From Rhizobium tumorigenes (GTDB lineage: Bacteria > Pseudomonadota > Alphaproteobacteria > Rhizobiales > Rhizobiaceae), in the NCBI RefSeq assembly GCF_003240565.2, contig NZ_CP117259.1, forward strand, positions 124,001-188,000: 64,000 nucleotides of DNA, written 5' to 3'. Made by a program: the position numbers and the translations under genes. A model generated the notes under the pieces. The model had not been told where the DNA came from and ran no database searches. It saw nothing but the letters and a program-made list of their open reading frames with translations. Shown here piece after piece: positions 9,261 to 19,100 of this stretch (its first letter is position 1; each line of letters starts with the position of its first letter).

Positions 9261-10108
9261 TGCGTGTCCTGAAATCGATGTTTCGCCAGCCCTCGGCGCT
9301 GTTCGGGTTGATCATCGTCATTGCCGTCGTCGTCATGGCGATCGCAGCGCCGCTGCTGGCGCCCTTCAGTCCCGATGACCAGATGTTCGACGGGCTTTCG
9401 CTGGATGGTGCGCCGCTGCCGCCAGGTGGTCCCTATCTGCTCGGTACCGATACGCTCGGCCGCGACCTGTTCTCACGGCTGCTGTTCGGCGCCCGGACCT
9501 CGCTGGTCATCGGCTTGGTCGCCAATGGCATCGCCGTCACCATCGGTCTCTTCATCGGCATCGTCGCCGGCTATGTCAGGGGTTTCTTCGGCAACCTGCT
9601 GATGCGCTTTACCGACCTGATGATGGCGTTTCCGGCCCTGTTGCTTGCCATCGTGCTGGCGGCCCTGCTGCACCCGAGCCTGTGGATCGTGGCAATGGTC
9701 ATCGCGCTCGTCAACTGGGTGCAGGTCGCGCGCATCGTCTATACCGAGACGCGCGGACTGGTGGAGCGCGACTTCATCATGGCGGAGCGCTCGCTGGGCG
9801 CCGGCCACGGCCGTATCCTGCTGCTGCATATCCTGCCGCATCTGATGCCGACGGCGATCGTCTGGGGAACGCTCGGCATCGCAACGACGGTGCTGCTCGA
9901 GGCGACCCTTTCATTCCTCGGCATCGGCGTACAGCCGCCGCAGCCCTCCTGGGGAAATATCATCTTCGAGAGCCAGAGCTACTTCGAATCCGCCCCCTGG
10001 TTGGTGTTCATTCCGGGCGCCGTGATCCTGCTGACCGCATTGTCGTTCAACCTCGTCGGCGATGCGCTGCGCGACATTCTCGATCCGACCCAGAGAGGGC
10101 GCGGCTGA
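9260..10108 (+). CDS. ABC transporter permease, DppC/OppC type
   Basis: Inner-membrane permease of 282 residues with six predicted membrane segments. The N-terminal OppC domain (APLLAPFSPDD) is followed by the binding-protein-dependent permease core; LGTDTLGRDLFSRLLFGARTS and the EAA-like loop (ERSLGAGHGRILLLHILPH) are visible. It overlaps amiR by one base (TGATG) and the next permease likewise, so the four genes are translationally coupled. The context suggests uptake of an amide or amidated peptide-like substrate rather than general dipeptides. Confidence 0.9.
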   Translation: MRVLKSMFRQPSALFGLIIVIAVVVMAIAAPLLAPFSPDDQMFDGLSLDGAPLPPGGPYLLGTDTLGRDLFSRLLFGARTSLVIGLVANGIAVTIGLFIGIVAGYVRGFFGNLLMRFTDLMMAFPALLLAIVLAALLHPSLWIVAMVIALVNWVQVARIVYTETRGLVERDFIMAERSLGAGHGRILLLHILPHLMPTAIVWGTLGIATTVLLEATLSFLGIGVQPPQPSWGNIIFESQSYFESAPWLVFIPGAVILLTALSFNLVGDALRDILDPTQRGRG

Positions 10109-11028
10109 TGGCCCTTCTCATCCTCCGCCGGCTTGTTCAGGCAGCACTTATTCTGCTCGGCGTCGGCGCCATCACCTTCCTGCTGCTCTACGCACTGCCG
10201 GCCGATCCTGCCGTACTGATCGCCGGCCGTAGCGCTACACCGGCAACCGTCGCCGCCATTCGCCATGAACTGGGGCTTGACCAGCCATTGGTGCTGCAGT
10301 TCCTACATTATCTCAGCGGCATCGTGCACGGCGATCTCGGTCGATCCTATACGCAGAAGACATCCGTGCTGCCGCTGATCCTCGCCCGCTTGCCGGCAAC
10401 GCTGATCCTCATGGCGGCGGGTATCCTGGTCGAAGTTGTCCTCGGTATCACCCTCGGGACCATCGCCGCCGTACGCCGCGGCGGCTTTGTCGACCGGCTG
10501 GTGATGATGGCGTCCTTCGTGGGAGTGTCCGCCCCGCAATTTGTTGTCGCGCTGCTGCTGCTCTACGTCTTTGCGGCAACGCTCGGCTGGTTCCCCATGA
10601 GCGGCTACGGCACGCCCAACCACGTGGTGCTACCCGCCGTCACGCTCGGCATCCTCGGTGCCGGCTGGTACGCGCGCATGGTGCGCTCGGCGATGATCGA
10701 CGTGCTCAACCAGGATTATGTGCGCACCGCCCGCGCCAAGGGCCTGTCGTCGTCGCGGATCATCTTTCGCCATGCCCTGCCTAACGCCATCCTGCCGATT
10801 ATCGCCATGATCGGCATCGACATCGGCCAGTTCATGAGCGGTGTCGTCGTCGTCGAGGCCGTCTACGGCTGGCCGGGTATCGGGCAACTTGCCTGGCAGG
10901 CCATCCAGCAGGTCGACATCCCGATCATCATGGGTGTCACCCTCGTCTCGGCCCTCGCCATCGTGATCGGCAACTTGATCGCCGATATCGTCGCTCCCTT
11001 CATCGACCCGCGTATCCGCGCGCAATAA
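10108..11028 (+). CDS. ABC transporter permease, DppB/OppB type
   Basis: Inner-membrane permease of 306 residues, partner of the preceding one. It starts with MALLILRRLVQAALILLGVG, the usual DppB N-terminal membrane segment, and carries DYVRTARAKGLSSSRIIFRHA, the EAA loop that contacts the ATPase. The start is the ATG at 10108 overlapping the upstream stop; the frame is open much further upstream, but only as an out-of-frame shadow of the neighbouring permease. The C-before-B gene order is unusual for dpp-like operons, where B normally precedes C. Confidence 0.9.
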   Translation: MALLILRRLVQAALILLGVGAITFLLLYALPADPAVLIAGRSATPATVAAIRHELGLDQPLVLQFLHYLSGIVHGDLGRSYTQKTSVLPLILARLPATLILMAAGILVEVVLGITLGTIAAVRRGGFVDRLVMMASFVGVSAPQFVVALLLLYVFAATLGWFPMSGYGTPNHVVLPAVTLGILGAGWYARMVRSAMIDVLNQDYVRTARAKGLSSSRIIFRHALPNAILPIIAMIGIDIGQFMSGVVVVEAVYGWPGIGQLAWQAIQQVDIPIIMGVTLVSALAIVIGNLIADIVAPFIDPRIRAQ

Positions 11029-11057
11029 CCAAGCAAAAACCAACAGAGGAGTTCATC

Positions 11058-12692
11058 ATGACAAAAACCTTCCTGCGACGTGCAGCTCTGGCTGCTATGC
11101 TCGCGACCACCTCCCTGGTACCGGCGCTCGCCGTCCAGGCTGCCGACAAGCCTGCTGACGGCGGCAAGATCGTCGTCACCTACAAGGACGACATCGCCAC
11201 GCTCGATCCGGCTATCGGCTACGACTGGCAGAACTGGTCGATGATCAACGCGATGTTCTCGCGCCTCGTCGATTATACGCCTGGCACGACCGAGCTGAAG
11301 CCTTCGCTGGCCGAGAGCTACACGGTGTCCGAGGATGGCAAGACCTATACCTTCAAGCTGCGCGCTGGCGTCAAATTCACCAACGGCCGCGAAGTGACGG
11401 CCGCGGACGTCAAATATTCGATCGAGCGCGCCGTCAATCCGAAGACGCAGGGCCCTGGCGCCGGCTTCTTCCACTCGATTGTCGGCTCCGACGCGATGAC
11501 CGCCGGCACGTCACAGACGCTCGATGGCATCACTGTCGCCGACGACCACACCGTCAAGTTCACGCTGGTGCAGCCGGACGCGACGTTCCTCAACGTGCTC
11601 GCCCTCAACTTCTCTTCCGTCGTTCCGAAGGAAGCAGTCGAGGCGGCAAACGGCGACTTCGGCAAGAAGCCGGTCGGCTCCGGCGCTTTCATCCTGAAGG
11701 AATGGACGGTCGGCCAGCGCCTCGTGTTCGAAAAGAACCCGGACTACTTCGTCAAGGACCGCCCGCATATCGATGGCTATACGGTCGAAATCGGCCAGGA
11801 GCCGCTGGTGGCGCTGCTGCGTCTGCAGAAGGGCGAAGTCGATGTTGCCGGCGACGGCATCCCTCCGGCGAAATACCTCGAGATGAAGAACTCGAAGGAT
11901 TTCGAAGGCATGATCGTGGATCGTCAGCAGCTGGAAACGAGCTATGTGACGCTCAACACGCAGGTGAAGCCGCTCGACAACGTCAAGGTTCGCCAGGCGC
12001 TGAACATGGCTGTCAACAAGGAGCGGATCGTCCGCATCATCAACGGTCGCGCCGTGCCGGCAAACCAGGTACTGCCGCCGCTGATGCCGGGCTATGACAA
12101 GGACTACAAGGGCTACGCCTACAGCGTGGAGAAGGCCAAGGCACTGCTGGCCGAAGCCGGACTGAAGGACGGCTTCACAACCCAGCTCTACACCTCGAAC
12201 ACCGATCCGCAGCCGCGCATCGCCCAGGCGATCCAGCAGGATCTGGCGGCCGTTGGCGTCAAGGTCGAGATCAAGGCGCTTGCCAATCCGAACGTCATCG
12301 CTGCCGGCGGTACGCAGGGCCAGGCACCGATGGCATGGTCCGGCGGTCTTGGCTGGATCGCTGACTTCCCGGATCCGTCCGACTTCTACGGACCGATCCT
12401 CGGCTGCGGCAGTGCCGTTGCCGGTGGGTGGAACTGGTCGTGGTATTGCAACAAGGAAATCGAACCGCGTGCCCAGGCGGCCGACGCCCTGCCGCTGCCT
12501 GCCAAGGCTGCGGAGCGCAACGAAGCCTGGAAAAAGATCTTCACCGAGATCCAGGAAAAAGATGCGCCGTGGATTCCTGTGTTCAACGAGCGCCGTGTCG
12601 TTGCCAAGTCGAAGCGGATGGGCGGACCGGATGAGATCTACATCGATCCGACCCGCGTCATCGATTACGAAGCGATCTTCGTCAAGAAGTAA
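11058..12692 (+). CDS. extracellular solute-binding protein family 5
   Basis: Periplasmic binding protein of 544 residues for the peptide/opine/nickel class of ABC importers. A Sec signal peptide ends near LAVQAADKP (about residue 28). The conserved stretches for the family are visible: LDPAIGYDWQNW near the start, LRAGVKFTNGREVTAADVKYSIER, and KVRQALNMAVNKERIV in the middle. GAGGAG lies upstream of the ATG. It sits 29 bp after the permease. Given the neighbours it probably captures an amide-containing substrate that is then hydrolysed in the cytoplasm. Confidence 0.9.
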   Translation: MTKTFLRRAALAAMLATTSLVPALAVQAADKPADGGKIVVTYKDDIATLDPAIGYDWQNWSMINAMFSRLVDYTPGTTELKPSLAESYTVSEDGKTYTFKLRAGVKFTNGREVTAADVKYSIERAVNPKTQGPGAGFFHSIVGSDAMTAGTSQTLDGITVADDHTVKFTLVQPDATFLNVLALNFSSVVPKEAVEAANGDFGKKPVGSGAFILKEWTVGQRLVFEKNPDYFVKDRPHIDGYTVEIGQEPLVALLRLQKGEVDVAGDGIPPAKYLEMKNSKDFEGMIVDRQQLETSYVTLNTQVKPLDNVKVRQALNMAVNKERIVRIINGRAVPANQVLPPLMPGYDKDYKGYAYSVEKAKALLAEAGLKDGFTTQLYTSNTDPQPRIAQAIQQDLAAVGVKVEIKALANPNVIAAGGTQGQAPMAWSGGLGWIADFPDPSDFYGPILGCGSAVAGGWNWSWYCNKEIEPRAQAADALPLPAKAAERNEAWKKIFTEIQEKDAPWIPVFNERRVVAKSKRMGGPDEIYIDPTRVIDYEAIFVKK

Positions 12693-12708
12693 GCCGATCG
12701 GTTCAATA

Positions 12709-12734
12709 CCTCCCTGGGCACCGCCCCGGGGAGG
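12709..12734 (+). terminator. intra-operon hairpin after the binding-protein gene
   Basis: CCTCCC (12709-12714) with the following GGGC pairs with GCCCCGGGGAGG (12723-12734), giving a GC-rich stem with one bulge. It has no T-tract. Hairpins here commonly protect the abundant binding-protein transcript or reduce downstream expression. Confidence 0.5.
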
Positions 12735-12754
12735 CTCAATCTTCGGAGGCAAGC

Positions 12755-13699
12755 ATGTGCATCGTCTGCACCCACACTATTCACCGCGCCCAGCACAATT
12801 TCGGCTGGAACCGGGATTTCGAACCCGCTGTCGTCGCCAAACCCGGTGAAACGATCCATTTCGAATGCATGGATTCTTCCGGCGGACAGCTCGGCGCCGA
12901 CGCGACCCTGGCATCGCTGAAGGAACTCGATTTCGGCAAGATCAATCCGGTCTCCGGCCCTGTCTATGTCGAGGGTGCGATGCCAGGCGACGCGCTGAAG
13001 GTCACGCTCCGCCGCTTCGTGCCGTCGGGCCTCGGCTGGACCGCCAATATTCCAGGGTTTGGACTTCTGGCCGACCAGTTTCCCGACCCTGCCCTGCACA
13101 TGTGGTCCTATGATGCGAACGCCATGACGCCTGCACTTTATGGCCCCGGCGGTCGGGTGCCACTGAAGCCTTTTGCCGGAACTATCGGTGTCGCACCTGC
13201 AGCCCCGGGTCTGCACTCCGTCGTGCCGCCACGCAATGTCGGCGGCAATCTCGATATCAGGGATCTCAGCGCCGGCGTAACGCTGTACCTGCCGATCGAA
13301 GTCGAAGGTGCGCTGTTCTCGATCGGCGACACACATGCCGCGCAGGGCGACGGCGAGGTCTGTGGCACGGCTATCGAAAGCCAGATGAATGTCGAGGCGA
13401 CGATCGAGCTAGTCAAGGATGCGCGCCTGAAGAGCCCGCGCTTTACGACAACCGAGCCGGTCAGCCGCCATCTGGACGGCGCCGGCTATGAGGTGACGAC
13501 CGGCATCGGGCCGGACCTGATGACCGGTGCGCGGGAAGCCCTGATGCGGATGATCGACCTACTCGGCGACGAACACGGCATGAGCCCGGTCGATGCCTAC
13601 ATGCTGTGCTCCGTCTGCGGCGACCTCAGGATCAGCGAGATCGTCGACATGCCGAACTGGGTGGTGTCGTTCTACTTCCCGAGGATCGTGTTCGCGTGA
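12755..13699 (+). CDS. fmdA: acetamidase/formamidase family amidase
   Basis: Cytoplasmic hydrolase of 314 residues that should release ammonia from formamide, acetamide or a similar short amide. Family stretches are FECMDSSGGQL, GPVYVEGAMPGDALKVTL and FSIGDTHAAQGDGEVCGTAIE. The length matches the short (about 310 aa) branch rather than the 410-residue formamidases. GGAGG sits before the ATG. It is followed with a 4-bp overlap by the ATPase gene. Together with AmiC/AmiR it gives a sense-import-hydrolyse logic for an amide as nitrogen source. Confidence 0.9.
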   Translation: MCIVCTHTIHRAQHNFGWNRDFEPAVVAKPGETIHFECMDSSGGQLGADATLASLKELDFGKINPVSGPVYVEGAMPGDALKVTLRRFVPSGLGWTANIPGFGLLADQFPDPALHMWSYDANAMTPALYGPGGRVPLKPFAGTIGVAPAAPGLHSVVPPRNVGGNLDIRDLSAGVTLYLPIEVEGALFSIGDTHAAQGDGEVCGTAIESQMNVEATIELVKDARLKSPRFTTTEPVSRHLDGAGYEVTTGIGPDLMTGAREALMRMIDLLGDEHGMSPVDAYMLCSVCGDLRISEIVDMPNWVVSFYFPRIVFA

Positions 13700-15396
13700 C
13701 GGAAACAGCCTCGTCGCCCGCCGCGCTCTCGGTGAGAAACCTGTGTGTCGATGCCCGCACGCCGGAAGGCCGTCGGCGGGTGCTCGACGACATCGATTTC
13801 GATCTCATGACCGGCGAGACCCTCTGCCTTGCCGGCGAATCGGGTTCCGGCAAGTCGGTAACCTCGCTCGCCGTCATGGGCTTGCTGCCGAAAGCATCCT
13901 TGCAGGTGGCGTCCGGCAAGATCATGCTCGCCGGCCGCGACCTGCTGTCCTTGCCGGAGCGGGCGATGCGCAAGGTGCGCGGCGGCGAGATCGCCATGGT
14001 CTTCCAGGAGCCGATGACCTCGCTCAACCCGGTGATCTCAGTCGGCGACCAGCTGACAGAGGCGATCCGCGAACATCAGGATAGCGATACGGCAAGTGCT
14101 GTGGCTTCCGCCCTGCGCATGCTCGACGCCGTCCAGATCACCGATCCGGCTCGGCGGCTGAAGCAGTTTCCCCACGAGCTTTCCGGAGGGATGCGGCAGC
14201 GGGTGATGATCGCCATGGCGCTCTCCTGCCGCCCCAAGGTGCTGATCGCCGACGAACCAACCACGGCGCTCGACGTCACCGTCCAGGCACAGATCCTGAG
14301 TTTGATGCGAGAGCTGAAATCGGAGTTCGGCACCTCGATCATCCTCATAACCCATGACATGGGAGTTGTGGCGGAGATGGCGGATCGCGTGGTGATCATG
14401 CAAAACGGTCGCATGGTCGAAAAGGGGACCGCGATCGATATCTTCGAGCGACCGACCCACGCCTATACGCAGGAGTTGCTGGGGGCCGTGCCGCGTCTTG
14501 GCACGCATGCCGGCACGGACGGTCCACCGCGCGTCACCGCCAGAGGCCCGGTCGCGCCGATGCCACTCGACCGGACGCCGGTGCTCAACGTCAGCAATCT
14601 GACTGTTACCTACGGCAGCCAGTCCGGCTGGCTCTTCAGGCAGGCCAAGCCGGCGGCAGCGGTCGATGGCGTATCCTTCGACATCCTGCCCGGCAAGACG
14701 CTCGGCCTTGTCGGCGAAAGCGGCTCGGGAAAGTCGACGACCGGCAAAGCCGTGCTCGGCCTCATTCCCTGCCAGGGCGACGTTGTGATCGACGGTCGCA
14801 ATATCGGGGGGCTCAGCCAGCGCGACATGCAGCCGGTTCGCCGCTCCGCACAAATGATCTTCCAGGACCCCTATGCCTCGCTCGATCCGCGCATGGCGGC
14901 GGGGGCCGCGGTCGCCGAGCCGATGATCATCCACGGCATCGGCAGCAAATCGGAGCGTCGCGACCGGGTGGCGGAGCTGCTGCGCTGCGTCGGCCTGACG
15001 CCCGATGCCGCAACCCGCTACCCGCACGAGTTTTCCGGCGGCCAGCGCCAGCGCATCTGCATAGCGCGGGCCCTGGCGCTGGAACCGAAGCTGATCGTTG
15101 CCGACGAGAGCGTGGCGGCACTCGACGTTTCCGTGCGGGCGCGGGTTCTCGACCTGCTGCTCGAATTGCAGGAGACGATGGGTCTCGCCTACCTTTTCAT
15201 TTCGCACGACATGGCTGTCATCGAGCGGATGTCACACCATGTCGTGGTCATGCGCCACGGTAAAATCGTCGAGAGCGGCACGCGCCGCCAAGTGTTCGAG
15301 ACGCCGAAGGATGCCTATACGCAGGCCCTTCTGGCCGCCGTTCCCGCACCTGATCCCCGCGCCCGTGGCCGCAGGCTGGCAGTCCAGCAGTCATGA
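13696..15396 (+). CDS. fused double ABC ATPase, DppD-DppF type
   Basis: Energy-coupling subunit of 566 residues with two complete nucleotide-binding domains: Walker [10 protein letters not shown] (about residue 50) and [12 protein letters not shown] (about 345), signature LSGGMRQR and FSGGQRQR, and Walker [13 protein letters not shown] and LIVADESVAALD. The second Walker B has Ser instead of Pro after Glu, which is tolerated in this family. The GTG at 13696 overlaps the upstream stop (GTGA). It pairs with the two permeases of this operon. The gene is convergent with the following minus-strand gene. Confidence 0.9.
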   Translation: MTETASSPAALSVRNLCVDARTPEGRRRVLDDIDFDLMTGETLCLAGESGSGKSVTSLAVMGLLPKASLQVASGKIMLAGRDLLSLPERAMRKVRGGEIAMVFQEPMTSLNPVISVGDQLTEAIREHQDSDTASAVASALRMLDAVQITDPARRLKQFPHELSGGMRQRVMIAMALSCRPKVLIADEPTTALDVTVQAQILSLMRELKSEFGTSIILITHDMGVVAEMADRVVIMQNGRMVEKGTAIDIFERPTHAYTQELLGAVPRLGTHAGTDGPPRVTARGPVAPMPLDRTPVLNVSNLTVTYGSQSGWLFRQAKPAAAVDGVSFDILPGKTLGLVGESGSGKSTTGKAVLGLIPCQGDVVIDGRNIGGLSQRDMQPVRRSAQMIFQDPYASLDPRMAAGAAVAEPMIIHGIGSKSERRDRVAELLRCVGLTPDAATRYPHEFSGGQRQRICIARALALEPKLIVADESVAALDVSVRARVLDLLLELQETMGLAYLFISHDMAVIERMSHHVVVMRHGKIVESGTRRQVFETPKDAYTQALLAAVPAPDPRARGRRLAVQQS

Positions 15397-15437
15397 GAAA
15401 ATCCGAAAACCAACCAATGCCCGGTTTCCGGCCCGGC

Positions 15438-16601
15438 TTAGCGCTTGCGCCAGGTAATGGCTGAGTTGGTGAAGTAGTTCCAGGCAGCTCCGATGGCGGC
15501 ACCTGCGAGGCCGGCCAACCACCAGCGTGGTTCGCTATTATAGAATGCGGTCGACACGCCGACACCGGCAAAGACGCCGAAACTGCAGAGGGCTGCAAAC
15601 ATGCCGAGCCCGGTCACGAACCGCCACCCGTGGCGGCGCCTGTCCCTGTAGGTGAGAGCGTTGTTCAGGGTGTAGTTCACGATCATGGTGATGAGCATGG
15701 CGGCGGTCTGTGCCGTTGGAAAGTCCAGCCCTGTCCCGAGCAGTATGCGCAGAAACGCGAGGTTGACCACGAGGCCCGTCGAGCCGACCAGGCAGAAGGC
15801 CAGGAAGCGGGCAGAGATGAAGTCGCCAGAGGCCTTGGAGATGAGAAGCCCGAGATATTCGAACACCACGGATGCATCGAGTTTGCTGATACCGTGCAGT
15901 CGTGGGCTGAACGCATAGGACACTTCCTCGATCCGCATCTGTTTCGGCGACGACGCGACGATGTCGAGCAATATCTTGAAGCCCTGGTTCGACAGGCGCG
16001 GCGCCACTGCCTCGACAAATTCGCGACGGATCATGAAAAAACCGCTCATGGGATCGCTGAGGCGCACTCCCAGCAGAGACTGCGCCATTCCCACGGCAAG
16101 CCGGCTGCCGGCATGGCGGATCCTCGACAGCCCGTCCGATGCGCCGTCTGCCTGGATGTAGCGGCTGGCGACCACGAGGTCGGCTTTGCCGGTGCGCAGA
16201 ACGTTGAACATTTCCGCCAGCCGGGTTTCATCGTGCTGGAGGTCGGCATCCATGACGGCAACCACGGGTGCGGAGCTGGACAGGATACCTTCTATGCAGG
16301 CGCCGGCGAGCCCCCGCCTGCCGACGCGGCGCAAGCCGCGAATGCGCCGGTCGTTGACGGAAAGGGCGCGAACCTGGCCGATGGTGTCGTCACTGGAATC
16401 GTCATCGACGAAAATCACCTCCCAGTCGATGCCGGCCAGCGTCGCGCGCAGCCTGTCGACGAGAATGGCAACGCTTTCGCGCTCATTCAGCGTTGGAATG
16501 ACGATGGAAAGCTCGGGACCGATATGATCGAGGCTGATTTGAGCGCCGATGGCCGAGAGATCGTCCTCGACAAGGCGCGCGGCAGAGACACTTACATTCA
16601 T
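15438..16601 (-). CDS. GT2 polyprenyl-phosphate glycosyltransferase fused to GtrA domain
   Basis: Protein of 387 residues. Residues about 30-260 are a GT-A family 2 transferase like dolichyl-phosphate mannose synthase: VIPTLNERES, VDDDSSDDT and the metal-binding DADLQHDE are present. Residues about 265-385 form a four-helix GtrA membrane domain, thought to help lipid-linked sugars across the membrane. It probably makes a polyprenyl-phosphate sugar used by the ArnT-like transferases nearby. Start is the ATG at 16601, preceded by GAAGG; an in-frame TTG lies one codon before. It is 178 bp downstream of the larger GtrA fusion on the same strand. Confidence 0.85.
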   Translation of the reverse strand: MNVSVSAARLVEDDLSAIGAQISLDHIGPELSIVIPTLNERESVAILVDRLRATLAGIDWEVIFVDDDSSDDTIGQVRALSVNDRRIRGLRRVGRRGLAGACIEGILSSSAPVVAVMDADLQHDETRLAEMFNVLRTGKADLVVASRYIQADGASDGLSRIRHAGSRLAVGMAQSLLGVRLSDPMSGFFMIRREFVEAVAPRLSNQGFKILLDIVASSPKQMRIEEVSYAFSPRLHGISKLDASVVFEYLGLLISKASGDFISARFLAFCLVGSTGLVVNLAFLRILLGTGLDFPTAQTAAMLITMIVNYTLNNALTYRDRRRHGWRFVTGLGMFAALCSFGVFAGVGVSTAFYNSEPRWWLAGLAGAAIGAAWNYFTNSAITWRKR

Positions 16602-16779
16602 CAATCTTACGACCTTCGAGCGTTAGTCCGGCCGATGGCATCAGGCCTTCGGATCGGCTGCCGGAATACGAACACCAGGCTCAGTCCCTGTCGGCGACGC
16701 GGACTGTCTGATCACGTCACCCTTGCACCCTTACCCTGACGACAAACTGAAGCGATCCATGCGAATTCGATCGGCGTGC

Positions 16780-18789
16780 TCATTGAGGCGGGCATTGTGC
16801 CTGGGGAGATGCACAGTCCCGGTAGCCATATCCAATGCGGTAGTAGAACTTGCCGATGGTAACGTCATTCCGGCTGACGCCATGCGTCTGGATATCCGTA
16901 AGGCGATCGAAGTAGCGTCCCGCGCCGGGTTTATCGACGTCGCTCCTTTTCAGGCTGACCAGCATGATGGTGCGGCCCTGCATTTCCGCGGGTCGGTACC
17001 AGTATCCGTACATGAGACTATCGTTGCCGAGCGGACCGGCGCCGACGGAGTTGCCCGCAACTCTGCCGTCGCGCCTGTTGTAAAAGGCGAGTTCGCTGGC
17101 AACGAAGTATTTGTCCATGCCCGCCACAAGGACGCTTTGGCCGGCCTGCTGCTCGACCGACCGTTCAATCAGGCCGACTTCGCGACCGAGATCGTCCCAG
17201 GCCACTGGCAATGTGCGGATATTTCCGAGATGGCTGGCGAACGGCAGCCCGAGGACCAGATAGTGCAGACACACGGCGTATATGGCCAGCGTTCCAAGCA
17301 GTGTCGGGGCCCAGCACCGGCGCAGCGCTGCGGCAATCCTGGAAGAACCGGAATTGGCGTCGATGATGGTCGCGGCGACGGCAGGCAGGATCGCCAGCCA
17401 CACCGGCCCCGTCCAGTTGAGTTTCACCTCATGCCCGAGACTGAACGCTGCAAAAACCGACAGAGGCGTCAACGTGAACATCAGCATGAACAGCGTCCTT
17501 CGTCTCACCTGCATATCGGTTTTCGGCGCCGTGACGAGGCGGCGAAGACATGAGACCAGCGCCGCGACTGCGACGATGAGCCCAAGCGGCGTCAGCAGCA
17601 ATGCCGCGCTTGCGACCAGCGCCGGCGAGGAAAAAGCCGGCGTGTCGGCGAGACGCTGGGTGCTCTGGAAGGCGAAAGACGCCCAGCCATGTGTTGCATT
17701 CCAGTAGATGACGGGGCTGAACAGGAAAAGCGCCGTGGCAGCTGCAAGATAGGGTTGGGGCCTCATCAGCCATCGCCGCGCTCGCGGGTCGATAAGCATG
17801 AAGATCAGGGCTGCGGGGCCGAGCAGCGCAATCGTGTATTTCGACAGCATGCCGAGACCGGCACAGACCCCCACGCCCCACCAGGCATTGCGCTTGTCTG
17901 AAACCAGCGCCCGTTCGAGGGAGTACAGCGCCCCTGCCCAGGCTGCAGCCAGTGGCACGTCCGGTGTCATCAGGAACCCGGTGTAAAAGAAGACGGGTAG
18001 CACGGCGGTGAGAACAAGCCCGACAAGCGCGGTCGTCTTGTCGAAAAGATGGACTGTCAGGCGGTAGACGAACAAGCACGTAACGATCCAAGCAAGGTAG
18101 GCCCCGATGCGGACGCCGAATTCTGTATCGCCGAAGAGCGCGGTCCCAAGCCAGATCATCCACGCGGACATCGGTGGGTGATCCAGGTAGCCGATGTCGA
18201 TATGCCGGGAGAAGTTCCAATAATAGGCCTCTTCCGGCAGCAGATCGACGACGCCGATATAGGCGAGACGCAGCGCCAGCATATAGGACAACACGCCTGC
18301 TGCCGCCAACTGCCAGCGCGCCAGCGCCGAGGAAGGCCACGTCATCCGGAAGACGAAAAAGTGATTGCCGAAATAGCACGCAATCGCAGAAGCGCCGGCA
18401 CCGAGGACGATTGCGGCTGACGGCGACCATGTCAGCAACGCCATCGCGTCCGCAAATACCCCGCCGCGTAGTCCGAACCCCAGAAAGCAGATTGCCACGT
18501 AGCGGCCAAGCTGATGCCAGACGCCTCCTCCGGCTGCCGCTCTGGAGTGCAGAATGTAGGAAAAGGTCGACACCACAGCAAAGCTCGCGGCCAATGCCAC
18601 CGGCAGGCTGATGCCGAGACCGAAAAGTATCTCGAAGAGCAGCACGTCGATAGCGTAGGCCGTCAAGCTCACCCAGAGGACAGGACGTGCTGCGAGCCCG
18701 GATCGTTGCTCCACGGAAATGTCGAGCGCTTGCCTGGCAACTGAGCCGGTACCTCCGGCCACCATCGCAGGCGTCGTCACGTCGCGCAC
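16780..18789 (-). CDS. GtrA domain fused to ArnT-like (GT39/GT83) glycosyltransferase
   Basis: Multi-spanning membrane protein of up to 669 residues. The N-terminal part (about 35-150) is a GtrA-like four-helix domain; the rest is an ArnT/PMT-type transferase with EEAYYW (186-191) and DHPPM (203-207), the acidic periplasmic loop that binds the lipid-linked donor. It should transfer a sugar from a polyprenyl phosphate to an envelope lipid on the periplasmic face. In rhizobia such enzymes (Rgt family) add galacturonic acid to lipid A or core. Start is uncertain: GTG 18789, GTG 18780 or ATG 18768. GtrA fused to this transferase class is uncommon. Confidence 0.8.
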   Translation of the reverse strand: MRDVTTPAMVAGGTGSVARQALDISVEQRSGLAARPVLWVSLTAYAIDVLLFEILFGLGISLPVALAASFAVVSTFSYILHSRAAAGGGVWHQLGRYVAICFLGFGLRGGVFADAMALLTWSPSAAIVLGAGASAIACYFGNHFFVFRMTWPSSALARWQLAAAGVLSYMLALRLAYIGVVDLLPEEAYYWNFSRHIDIGYLDHPPMSAWMIWLGTALFGDTEFGVRIGAYLAWIVTCLFVYRLTVHLFDKTTALVGLVLTAVLPVFFYTGFLMTPDVPLAAAWAGALYSLERALVSDKRNAWWGVGVCAGLGMLSKYTIALLGPAALIFMLIDPRARRWLMRPQPYLAAATALFLFSPVIYWNATHGWASFAFQSTQRLADTPAFSSPALVASAALLLTPLGLIVAVAALVSCLRRLVTAPKTDMQVRRRTLFMLMFTLTPLSVFAAFSLGHEVKLNWTGPVWLAILPAVAATIIDANSGSSRIAAALRRCWAPTLLGTLAIYAVCLHYLVLGLPFASHLGNIRTLPVAWDDLGREVGLIERSVEQQAGQSVLVAGMDKYFVASELAFYNRRDGRVAGNSVGAGPLGNDSLMYGYWYRPAEMQGRTIMLVSLKRSDVDKPGAGRYFDRLTDIQTHGVSRNDVTIGKFYYRIGYGYRDCASPQAQCPPQ

Positions 18790-19100
18790 GACAGACCGGG
18801 GACCAACAGGTTGAAACGGGCAAAACTGGTCATGTTCGGAGTACGGCTTTCTCTGAGGCCAGTCTGTTGGGCTGGCGGCACTTTGAAGTCGACCACAGCA
18901 AGACGGACCGATGACGGTTGCCGTTCACTATCTTGCGCAAAGCTGACAGACGCCTGAACCTGCCTGTTCCGGGGAGGCAAACAGCGCGCCCCAGTCGAGT
19001 GTCACCGGTATTTGGCGGGGCGCATTGATCGAGAACAATTTCAGGTGAATGTCAGTATAAACGTGCATCTACCGACGCTAATGCTTCGGGGGTAGCAGAT
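18790..19100. other. intergenic region without a recognisable gene
   Basis: This 311-bp stretch separates the divergent ArnT-like gene and the receiver gene and must hold both promoters. I found no clear -35/-10 pair, no strong hairpin and no coding sequence that resembles a known protein. Confidence 0.5.

Noticed and set aside
9682..10107. In-frame upstream extension of the DppB-type permease
   Set aside because: This part overlaps the previous permease out of frame and is not hydrophobic; the ATG at 10108 gives the normal family length and N-terminus.
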